From Sphingomonas aurantiaca (GTDB lineage Bacteria > Pseudomonadota > Alphaproteobacteria > Sphingomonadales > Sphingomonadaceae), in assembly GCF_003050705.1 (NCBI RefSeq), contig NZ_QAOG01000008.1, forward strand, positions 62,001 through 126,000: DNA of 64,000 bases, read 5' to 3'. The position numbers were made by a program, and so were the translations under genes. Under the pieces are notes generated by a model. That model made no database searches, was not told where the DNA came from, and saw only the letters and a list, made by a program, of their open reading frames with translations. Below, in pieces: positions 8,634 through 18,500 of the stretch (its first letter is position 1; each line of letters starts with the position of its first letter).

Positions 8634-11267
8634 TTACGGGGCTCCCGTCAGCGTGATGCGGTTGCCGAGATGCCGGAACGCGCGATCTCGACAGGTCAGC
8701 AGGATCACCTGCATCCGCGTCGCGGCGTCGGTAAGGATCTCGGTCATCAGGTCGAGGCGGGTGTCGTCCGAATAGACGAGCGGGTCGTCGAGGATGAGCG
8801 ATACCGGCATGCCCTGCTCGAGCAGCATGTCGGCAAAGGCGAGCCGGGTCAGGACCGCGAGCTGCTCCTGGGTGCCCTTGGATAAATCCCCGCAATTCTC
8901 GCCGGGACCGCCTCGCGCGATCGATGTCAGCCCCAGATCATCGCCGAAATTCGGATCGGCACCGGGCAGGAGTCGCTCGATGTAGCGGCGCGCGCGGCGC
9001 GCAACCGGGCCGACGAAGGTCCGCGAGGTCTCTGCACGCGCGTTTTCCAGCGTATCGCGCAGCAGCTTGAGCGTGTCCGCCTCCTGCGTGACGCGCGCGA
9101 GATTGGCGGCCGCGGCGTCCGCTTCTTCGCGCGCGACGGCGGCGCGGTCCGCCAGCCCCTTGCCGCCTTCCGCCTCGATCCGCGCCTCGAGCCCGGCGAT
9201 CGCCTTTTCGAGATCGATGCGTTGCGTCCGCGCGACGTCGGCACGTTTGTCCAGTACGCCGATCTGCCGTTCGATCGCCGCCACATCATGTGCGTTCGCT
9301 GCCCGTTCGGCATCCTGCAGACGAACCAATGCCTCGGCTTCGTGCTGCCGTGCCGCCGACAGCGCCTCTTCCAGCCGCGCGACCTCGGGCTTGGCTTCCA
9401 GCGCCGCGAGCTGCGCTACCGCGTTGACGGCATCGCGCTCGGCACCGGCTGCCTGGACCATCAGCGGCGCGTTGCGGGCTTCCAGCTCGCGGAGCTGTGC
9501 CGCCGCCGTCTCGTCGGTCCCTTCCGCCCGCGCGAGCGCGGAATCCGTGTCCGCCGCCGCCACGGTCAAGGCGGCGAGGTCTGGTTCTTCCTGACCGGCC
9601 TCTGCGTCCGCGCGTTCCGACAACCCTGCGACGAAGGATTTCACCGCCGACGCCCCCGCGGCGATCCCGAGCGACGGCACGGCTGGCGTGACCGCGACGA
9701 TCCGCGCCTCGATCGTGCGACCGTTGGCGACGGCATCGCGCGCCGCCTCGTTACGCGCGCGGGCATCCGCGACACTCGCGACGCCGTGGTCAGCCAAAGT
9801 CGCGGCAAGATCATCGCGGGCGTTGGCAAGCGTCGTCTCGGCGCTTTGCAGCCCGGCTGGCGGACGGATGATCACCTCGGCCCCGCCAAGTCGGATACGT
9901 GTCTCGCGCGAGAGCGTCCGGTCGCCCGGCGTGGCCGGGATCCCGTCGATCTCGACGCCGCTGACGTCGCCCGCGAACTCGACGCGGGTCGCCCCGGCCT
10001 CGACCGCCGCGCGCGCCTTGTCGACGGCGCGTTCACGGTCTTCCAGCGCCTTGATGACGCTCGCGGCGATCACGGTCGCACCAAGCGCGCGCGCTGCGGT
10101 GAGTTCGGCCTCGAGCGGCAGCAACTCGGCATGCCGCTGGCGTGCGCGGGCAATCTCGGCCTGCCGTGTTCGGGCGGCAACCAGCCTGGTGGCAGCGTCG
10201 AGCGCGGCATGCGCCGCGCGACGCGTGTCACGGGCCATCGCGAGCCGATCCCGCGCCGTACCAGCCCGTTCTCGCGTGCCGGCCAATTCCTCTTCCAGAC
10301 CGGATCGCTTGTCCCGCGCACTAGCAAGCGCGGCGGCCGTGTCGCTGACCGCCTTCCTGGCCTCCGCGAGACGCACGGTGAGATCCTGCAACCCCTTGAC
10401 CTGATCGGCGAGGCGACCTTGCTCGGCCCGCCTGGTATCACGCAATTGTGCCGCGGAGCGTGCCACGTCGATCTGGCCGACCAGCGCCTTTCGCCGCTCC
10501 GCATCCGTCGTATCCGCAAGATCGCGGTCCAGCAGCTTCAGCCGGGCGCGCGCCGCCTCCAGATCGGCGAAGCCCTGTTCGAGCGCCGCAAGGCGCGCCG
10601 CCGCTTCGGTCGCAACCCGCTCCAGAGCCTCCTGCTCGGTCCGCGCTGCCGACTGCCGACCGCTGGGCCGACCGGTGTTGGTCCAATAGTCGGCGAACTG
10701 GCTGTCGATCCGGGGCCGGACACGCTGATAGGCGGCACCGCCCATGATCGTGCCAACCTCGGCCTCAAGCGTCGCACGCACGCTGTCGCGGACGATTTCG
10801 CCGGGCGGCGTGACGTCCAGCGCCTGCGCCTGGCCGACCCAGAGCAAGCCGAGCGCGCCGTGCGCGGCCGCATCGCCCGCTTGGCTGGTGTCGCGACGCG
10901 CGCCGAGCAACGCCTGCAGCTGCGCTTCGGCATCCTCGCCCTGCGCGCGACCATTGGGTCCACGGACCTCGACCGACGCACTTTTCAGGAAGCGCTTGCT
11001 GACGTGCCAGTCCTCGCCCCGCGCCTCGAAATCGATCTCGATCTGCGGCGCGACGGCTTCGCCATGTGGGGCATAGCTGCGCGCCAGTCGGTTGGCGGTA
11101 TTGTGACGGATGAAGAACGCCGCGCGCATCGCTTCGAGCAGCGTCGACTTGCCCGTCTCGTTGGGCTCGATAATGACGTTCAAGCCGTCGGTCAGCCCGT
11201 CGAGCACGAACGGATCGCGGAACTTGCGGAAGTTGGTCAGCGCGACGCGCCGGATCTTGAGGCTCAT
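8634..11267 (-). CDS. SMC-like AAA ATPase, YhaN/SbcC type
   Basis: An 877-residue ATPase. The Walker A motif EPNETGKST is at residues 34-42, a long Ala/Arg/Glu-rich coiled coil fills about 200-720, an ABC-type signature (LSKGTQEQLA) is near 795 and Walker B (SLILDDPLVYSD) near 823. This is the split ABC head and coiled-coil plan of SbcC/Rad50, but no CxxC zinc hook is visible in the coil, which fits the YhaN subgroup better. The ATG overlaps the stop of the upstream nuclease gene (11264-11267), so the two are a nuclease/ATPase pair probably acting on DNA ends or hairpins in the cytoplasm. Confidence 0.85.
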   Translation of the reverse strand: MSLKIRRVALTNFRKFRDPFVLDGLTDGLNVIIEPNETGKSTLLEAMRAAFFIRHNTANRLARSYAPHGEAVAPQIEIDFEARGEDWHVSKRFLKSASVEVRGPNGRAQGEDAEAQLQALLGARRDTSQAGDAAAHGALGLLWVGQAQALDVTPPGEIVRDSVRATLEAEVGTIMGGAAYQRVRPRIDSQFADYWTNTGRPSGRQSAARTEQEALERVATEAAARLAALEQGFADLEAARARLKLLDRDLADTTDAERRKALVGQIDVARSAAQLRDTRRAEQGRLADQVKGLQDLTVRLAEARKAVSDTAAALASARDKRSGLEEELAGTRERAGTARDRLAMARDTRRAAHAALDAATRLVAARTRQAEIARARQRHAELLPLEAELTAARALGATVIAASVIKALEDRERAVDKARAAVEAGATRVEFAGDVSGVEIDGIPATPGDRTLSRETRIRLGGAEVIIRPPAGLQSAETTLANARDDLAATLADHGVASVADARARNEAARDAVANGRTIEARIVAVTPAVPSLGIAAGASAVKSFVAGLSERADAEAGQEEPDLAALTVAAADTDSALARAEGTDETAAAQLRELEARNAPLMVQAAGAERDAVNAVAQLAALEAKPEVARLEEALSAARQHEAEALVRLQDAERAANAHDVAAIERQIGVLDKRADVARTQRIDLEKAIAGLEARIEAEGGKGLADRAAVAREEADAAAANLARVTQEADTLKLLRDTLENARAETSRTFVGPVARRARRYIERLLPGADPNFGDDLGLTSIARGGPGENCGDLSKGTQEQLAVLTRLAFADMLLEQGMPVSLILDDPLVYSDDTRLDLMTEILTDAATRMQVILLTCRDRAFRHLGNRITLTGAP

Positions 11268-12379
11268 GCTGCGTCCTGTCCGCGCTGATATTCCACGAAC
11301 AGGCGCTCGAGCGCCCGCTTGGCGGTGACGGCGTCGCTGCCGCCAGCCTCGATGATCGTCATCAGCTTCGCCGCGGCGGTGCCGATCATGCCCTCCACGC
11401 GAAGATCGGCGAGATCCTGCTCGCTCGGCCGACCGACCAGATCGTCCGCCGCAACCGCGAGATGGCGCAGGCGATGGCGCAGGTCATTGTCGAGCTTGCC
11501 GAGGATCGCGATCCGGTCGGACAGGCTGACGATCCCGGCAAGCGACAGCTGGAGCAGCGTCGCCGATGGTTCGATCGGTCCGAGCAGCCGGTCGCACGCC
11601 GCGGCAAAGCCGTCCGCATCCGGGATCGTCCAGTCGCGCATCAGCCACTGGAACCGCCCCGTCCGGATCGGTGACACGACCGGCTCGACGCCCGGCTCGA
11701 GCGTCACGAGCAGCGCGAAGCCCGGCTCGTCGCGCTGGAACCGATCGGTTTCGGGCGTGCCCGAATACCAGGTTCGGGCGTCCACCCGCAGCGCGCCATG
11801 CCAGTCGCCGAGTGCCAGATAGTCCAAGTGGGAGCGCTGGGCGCGATCGGGCGCGATCTGGTTCTGCGCTTCGCCGCGCGACGAGAAGTCCCGGATCGAC
11901 CCATGCGCCAGGCCGATGCGGAGCGTCGCGCCCGGCGTCTCCATCGTGTCGAACACGGCGGTCGGGTCGTCCAGATTATGCCGGTGCGTCAACGGGGCCG
12001 GGAGGAGCCAGTGGCCGGGGTCGAGCTCGCACGGCACGGGCTCGGTGACGACGCGGATGTTCGCTGCCCCCTTGGCGCAGACACGGTCCCACAGGCCGCT
12101 GTTGCGGGCGAAGTCGTGATTGCCGGGGAGCAGCCACCATGTGCACGCATAACGCTGCATCCGCGACACCGCCTGCACGATGACGCGATCCTCCGGCCCC
12201 TCGGTATCGAACACGTCGCCTGCGACCAGGACGTGCGCGGCACCATGCTCGACCGCGGCCTTGCCGATCGCGTCGATCGCGTCAAACCGCGCCTCGCCGA
12301 GCGCCGCACGGACATCGCTGGCGAAGCGGCCATAGGGTTTGCCGAGTTGCCAGTCGGCGGTGTGAATCAGGCGGAGCAT
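11264..12379 (-). CDS. SbcD-like DNA-repair exonuclease (metallophosphoesterase)
   Basis: A 371-residue calcineurin-like phosphoesterase with the full set of metal-binding motifs: HTADWQLG (residues 6-13), AGDVFD (about 53), GNHDF (about 86), AHGS (about 161) and LGDWHG (about 192). These correspond to the DxH, GDxxD, GNHD, H and GDxHx motifs of Mre11/SbcD. It has a shorter capping domain than classical SbcD. It is the first gene of the pair with the SMC-like ATPase, overlapping it by ATGA. The expected role is ATP-controlled cleavage of DNA ends or secondary structures. Confidence 0.88.
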   Translation of the reverse strand: MLRLIHTADWQLGKPYGRFASDVRAALGEARFDAIDAIGKAAVEHGAAHVLVAGDVFDTEGPEDRVIVQAVSRMQRYACTWWLLPGNHDFARNSGLWDRVCAKGAANIRVVTEPVPCELDPGHWLLPAPLTHRHNLDDPTAVFDTMETPGATLRIGLAHGSIRDFSSRGEAQNQIAPDRAQRSHLDYLALGDWHGALRVDARTWYSGTPETDRFQRDEPGFALLVTLEPGVEPVVSPIRTGRFQWLMRDWTIPDADGFAAACDRLLGPIEPSATLLQLSLAGIVSLSDRIAILGKLDNDLRHRLRHLAVAADDLVGRPSEQDLADLRVEGMIGTAAAKLMTIIEAGGSDAVTAKRALERLFVEYQRGQDAA

Positions 12380-12487
12380 GCAGGCTTTCTAGTCATGGAG
12401 GGGCGCGGTGGGACGCATCCCCCTGCCCTACTCTGTACTGGTCCGCCAAGTTAACCCACGATGTGGCTGTCCGGCTGTAGTCAGTAG

Positions 12488-12530
12488 TCCGGGGCGACCG
12501 CGGGCCTAAGACCGCCGCGGTTGCCCCGGA
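12488..12530 (-). terminator. Strong stem-loop after the autotransporter gene
   Basis: A 16-bp inverted repeat with one G-U pair (arms 12488-12503 and 12515-12530, the left arm beginning TCCGGGGCGACC) encloses an 11-base loop. It starts 8 bases beyond the autotransporter stop codon. There is no T tract, so it may act as a Rho-assisted terminator or as 3' end protection for a very long mRNA. Confidence 0.6.
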
Positions 12531-12538
12531 CACCGACA

Positions 12539-15500
12539 TCAGAACCGCAGGCGCAACCCCGCGGTCAGGCTCTCCTGGTGATCGTCACGGCCGGTCTGCG
12601 AACCGACCGAGCTGAACAGGTCGAGTCCGCTCGGCAGGCGATAGGCGATGCCCGCCGCCGCCGTGCCGACCAGCCGGGCCCGCTGCGCACCGAGCGCCTC
12701 GAGGCCCAGGCCGCCGCCAGCATAGCCGGCGACCGCATCGGTCCGAGTCCCCTCGATCTGGTACCGCGCGCCGAGCGACACGAACGGCCGGAAGGGGTTC
12801 GTCGACACTTCGGGCCGTGCAAACGACAGGCCGGCATCGGCGAAGCCCGCGACATGCCGGTCGCGCGCGACGGTCAGTGCGAACGGACTGCCGCCCGTTT
12901 CCGCCACGCCGTCGCGCGTGGTGCGGACATAGGTGACACCCGCGCGAGGGCGAAGCGTCCAGTCCGACGCCATGTCGAGTTCGTAGCTGGCCGAGACGTC
13001 GCTGACCCAGCTGTGGAGGTCATAGCGCCCGTTGGCGGACGCCGCCCCCGGCAAGGCGCGGTCGGTCCGGGCCTTGCCACCATCGTAGAGGACCGATGCG
13101 GTCACGCCGAACCCACCCGGGGTGAGATAGCGGCCATGGACGCCCGCGACGACACCGTCGAGCTTGGTCCGCGCGCCAAGTGCGTCGATCTGCTGGCGAT
13201 CGTTGAGATAGCCTGCAAACCCGCCGACGCTCCAGCGTGCGTTGCCGACACCGATGCCGCCCAGGAAGCCGTAGCTACGGCTCTGCGCCATCGCGGTGCC
13301 CGTGGCGGGGTCTCCGCCCAGCCGGTGCCAACCGCCCAGCGTCTGCGCGAAGGTGTAGGCGTGCGTATCGTCTCCCGCGGTACCGAATGCCGCACCCCGC
13401 GCGACACCCGACAGGGCAAGCGCGTTGTCGACGCCGATCTGCGTTGCCGAGGCATAGGCCTCGGGCGTGATCTGCGCGAAGGCCACCGGATTCGATGCGC
13501 CATTGGCCGTTAGCAACGACGGCAGCGCGTTGAACAGCGTGCTCGTCGCCGGCACCGCTGCGAGCGTCGCATTGGCATAGGCGATGCTGCGCGAGACCTG
13601 CGGCGAGAAGGCCGGATCGCCGAGGAACTGGCCGAGCAGCTGGATCCGATCGGCGCGCTGGACGACGAACCCGAACAGCGTGTCCGGCTTGACGATCGTC
13701 GAATAGCTGCCGGTGATCCCGCCGCTCGCGATGATCAGGTCGTAGGATGTACCGGGGCGCAGCGTGCCGCTCGGCGCAAGCTGCAGCGTCGCACCCGATG
13801 CGATCGTCAGCGTACCGTTGACGAGCAGCTTGTCCGACACCGTCGGGGTGATCTCGAACAGCGAGACCGACCCCGACTGGAGCGCGACATTGCCGTTCAC
13901 CGTCATCGTGCCGGGCGACGCGCCGGGGCTGAGCGTGCCCGCGACCGTCAGGTTGGCGTTGACCGTGCCGGCCGACCCGAAGGTCGCGCCTTGGCGGACG
14001 AAGATCTGCGACGCGCCGATCGTCGAACCGGCAAGACCGACCAGACGCCCTCCGGTCAGATCGACGGCGCCGAACGCCGCCGTACCCGACACCGTCGCAA
14101 AGCCGCCCGACATCGCGAAGGATTCGACATTGGCGACCGAGCCGAACGCGACCGGCGTGGTCTGGCTGCCCCCCGACACGGCGATCGTGTCGCTACCTGC
14201 ACCGCCATCCACCGACCCTGCGAAGGTGCCGGCGATCGTGAAGCGGTTGTTACTCTCGGCGAACACGACCTGCGGTGCGACCAGCGATGCGCCTGCCGCA
14301 ATCGTCAGGTCGCCGCTTGCGAGTACGCGGTCATAGGCTTGTGTGCCGGTCAGCGACAACGTGCCGGCGCCTTCGGTGGCGAGCGTCTCGAACCCGGTCA
14401 GCACCGCGCCGATCGTGCGATTGCCCGCCAACTCGATCGTCGCGGTGTCGGTTCCGGCTCCGCCGGCAACGGTCCCGTTGAGAGTCCCGGCCGCGGCGAG
14501 GCGGAAACCGTCATTGCCCGCGCCGAGATCGATCGTGCCGGCAAGCGTGCCACCGTTGGCGACGGTGATCCGCTGGTCGCCGGCGCCGAACGCCAGCGCT
14601 GCCCCGGCAGTGCCGAGCGTGCCCGTCACGGTTAGCGCACCGCCTGCGAGCACAACCTGTTCGAAGCCCGTCGCGGTGCCCGCGAGCGTAACCGGCGCCA
14701 TCGCGCCGAAGCGCAGCGTATCGGTACCCGCGCCGCCATCGTAGCGGCCAGCGGCGCGCGTCGTGCCCAGCGTGAGGCTATCGTCGCCGGCATCGAGCGA
14801 GACGCTGGCGATATCGCCGTCGACGCTGAGCGTTTCAGTCGCCGCCGATCCGGTCACGGCGCCGACGGTGTAGCCGGCGAGGGCCAGGTTCAGCCCAGTA
14901 CCGGCCAGCGCGATCTGATCGAAGCCCTGGTCGAGCGTCAGCGACAGCGTGCCCGAGCCAGTGACGCCCAGCCGCTCGAACCCGGTCCGCGCGCCAAGTC
15001 CCGCATGATCGCCGGCAAGGACGATCGTGTAGAGATCATCGCCCGCGCCGCCATCGACGCCGCCGACGACACGGCTGCCGGCCTGTTCGACGAATGCATC
15101 GTCGCCATCTCCGAGCGACACGGCACCGCCGACCTGCCCTGCGTTGACGAAGCGGTCATTGCCGCCGAGCAGCAGGACCGACCCCGCGATGGTGCCGTTG
15201 TTGATCACGGTCTCGGCCGAGTCCGACCCCGTCAGCGTGACAGGTCCGTTGCTGGCGAGCGTCTCGCCCGCGGCGACCGTGACAGTCCCCAGCGATACGC
15301 CGATCGTATCGAAGCGGAAATTGCCCGAATAGGCGACGCTGCCCTGGCCGATCTGGCTGAAGCGTTCGAAGTTGATGAACTGGTCGCCATTGACCGCACC
15401 GCCGCCGGTCGCGTCGACGATCAGGTCGTCGGTCCCGGTGCCGCCGTCGACGGTGCCGATCAGCGTCGCGCTCGCCAGTTGCAGGAAGCTGTCGTCGCCG

Positions 15501-18500
15501 GACCCGAGGAAAACGTCGCCCTCGATCCGGCCGCGATTCTCGATGGCGTCGTTGCCGGCGCCCAGCGCGACCGATCCGATGATCGAGCCGGTATTGACGA
15601 TCCGGTCGTCGGCGCTGCCGCCGGTCTGGATCGCGCCGGCGACATAGGTCGTGCCGAGATAGTCCGCGAAGGGATCGTCGGCCTCGATCGTGCGGCCGGC
15701 GTTGCCGCGGATGACGCCCGCGTTCGTGAGATCGACGCCCGCATCATAGGATAGCAGGGCTGTGGCGTTCGCTCCCATGGCCTCGATCAGCCCGGCGCTG
15801 GCGTTGACCACCGTCGCCGTGACTGAAGCATCGCCGTTGAGAAGCAGCGCGACGCCGCCGCTGCCGGTTGCACGGATGGTTCCCGAATTGACCACGTTGA
15901 TGGTCTGTGCGGCATCGTTTGCATAGCCGGCGACGGTAGCAATTGCGCCGACGCCATCGGCGCCGGTCGCTTCGATCATGCCCGAATTGTTCAACGAGAC
16001 ACTGGCGGCCGCCGCGCCAGGATAGACATAGAGTTCGACGGCGGTACCGTCGGCCCGCGTGATCGTGCCACTGTTGGCGAGCGATACCGATGCGGTTGCC
16101 GGTGTCTCGGTATCTGGGCCATAATAGCTGTACGACGACGCGTCGAAGCCACCCGAGAGGTTGCCGCTGTTCGTCGCAGCGATCGTCCCGCCATAATAGC
16201 TGAACAGCGATGCGGCGAGGCCGGTCCCACTATTGGTGATCGTGCCGCTATTGGCAAAGCTGATGCCCGGGCCGCCCAGATACATCGTGTTCGCACTGCC
16301 GTTGCTGGCGATGGTTCCGCTGTTGGCGAACGTTAGCGGGCTGTCCTGATACATGGCCACGGCCGTGCCCCCAAGGGCATCCGTGCCTATCGTGCCTGCA
16401 TTGACGAAGCTGTCCACCGCGCCGGTGAATCCCAGCGCGATGCTGCCGCTGTTCGTAAACGATGCGAGGCGTCCCGAGCCGCTGGTCTGGCCGAAGCTCG
16501 TTGACTCGGTCGAGACCTGGCCCAGAAGCACCGCGGTGTTGACGATCGCGCCATCGCCCGAAACGATGACATCGGCCGCGAACGGCGTCGCCGCGGCGAT
16601 CGTCGCGACGGTTGCGGTGCCGAGCGCACGCACGCCTTCCCGCTCGAAGCTGATTGGCAGGAGGGCGCCGAGCGTGACCGTGCCGCTGGTCGTGCGGGCA
16701 TGGGTGTAGGTGTCCGTCCCTTCCCCGCCGTCGATCGTTCCGCTGACCCCGTTCACATCGTCGACCGCGACGAACACGTCATCGCCCGCACCGAAGCGCA
16801 GATCCCCCGCGAGCGTGCCGCCGTTGGCGATGTAGGTGGCCGGCAGGTACGTTTGACCATAGGTCGAATAGCCCAGATCGACCGACCCGGTGATCGTCCC
16901 GGCATTGGATAGCGTGCCGCCGGAAATCCGGATCGCTGCCTGGCCGTTCGCCCCCGCAATCGTGCCACCAGCCTGATTGGTGATCGTCGCGCCGTACGCG
17001 GTGTAGTAGTCCGACGTCGCGATCGCTGCGGCGCCAGAGCTTGCGATCCGTCCCGAATTCACGATCGAATTACCATAGCTCAGCAGGATGGCAGTACCCG
17101 CCGCGTCGATCGTTCCCGTGTTCGTTACTGCGGCAACCCCGCTGATCACGGCTGTGGACGCCGCCGCACCGGTCTGGACGATCGCGCCAGAGTTCGTGAA
17201 ACTCCGTGCACCGCTCACGCCGCCGGCGGCGGCGAGCGTGATCGTACCGGTGTTGACGACATCCTTGCCGCCGCCGATCGCGTAGATCGGGCTGTAGATC
17301 GTCGTTGCGCGATCGCGCACGGTGATCGTGCCGGCGTTGGTGAAGCTGTCGCTACCGCCGAGCGTGACCGCCGCATAGGCATAGGTCGCATCGTTCGGAT
17401 GATCGAGGGTCAGCGATCCCCGGCTGGTGATGGCCAGACCGCTCATGGTCGGTACGGTCTCGCCCGGTGCAATTGCGAGCGAGGTGACCTGGATCGCAGG
17501 CTGGCTCGTCGCGGTGATCGTGCCGTCGACGTCGACGATACCATTGCCGGCCAGCGACAGCGGCGCCGCGTAGAAGGTCGGCGCCGACTGCGTCGCGGTA
17601 CCCGTGAGCGTGAGCGTCGCACCGTCGTACAGGTCATAGCCCACGCCGGCAAACCCCGCGGGCCGGTCGAGCATCGCCGCCGCGTCGGCGCGCACGCGGT
17701 AGCGCAGCAGCGTTCCCGACGCCGTCACCGTGCCCGTGATACCCGCGAACGCGCCGGCGTCGTCATTGGCGAATTCGGAGATCAGCGTATCGCCATTGCC
17801 GAGCGTCAGGCTACCGTTCAGCACGCCGCCTGCCAACGCAAAATAGCGGTTGCCGCTATAGCTGCTGCCCGAGTTTCCGATCAGGCGCACATTGCCATTG
17901 ATCGTGCCGGCATTGGCAATCGTGGCGTTGAAAAGCGAATCGGACGTGCCAGCGATCCCCGCAAGGCCGCCGGTCACGACGCCGCCCGCGCGGTTGTCGA
18001 GCACACCGTAATAACTGATCTGCACGCCGGTTTCTGCCGATGTGATCGTTCCCGTGTTCACCAGCGTGCTGCTGACGCGCGCACCCGCCGTCGCCCCCTC
18101 GATCAGCCCGCTGTTCGTCCAGTTCGAGCCGTACGACCCCGACAGGATGACGCCGATACCGCCGGTCGAGCGGATCGTGCCGCTATTGGCGAAGCTCGGC
18201 CCGAACAGCGATACGCCCGTGCCTGCGGCGGTGATGGTACCGCTGTTGACGAATTCGCCCTGAGAACTGAACGACACGCCGTCGCCGGTCGCGGCAATCG
18301 TCCCGCTATTCTCAAACCGGTTGACGTTGAACCCCAGCGCCGCGGCGAACACGCCGCTGGTGCCCGCGGTCGTCCGGATCGTCCCCGCATTGATGAACGT
18401 CGGATAGCCGGACGAGAAAAAGTCGTTCGCGACCACCGCCTGCGTGGTGCCGGTCAGGGTGGTGCGGTTGACGATGGTGCCGCTGCCGGCGATCCCCAGC

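Noticed and set aside
9222..11288. A 688-codon + strand frame opposite the SMC-like gene
   Set aside because: Antisense to a gene with clear Walker and signature motifs; no start signal and no protein features.
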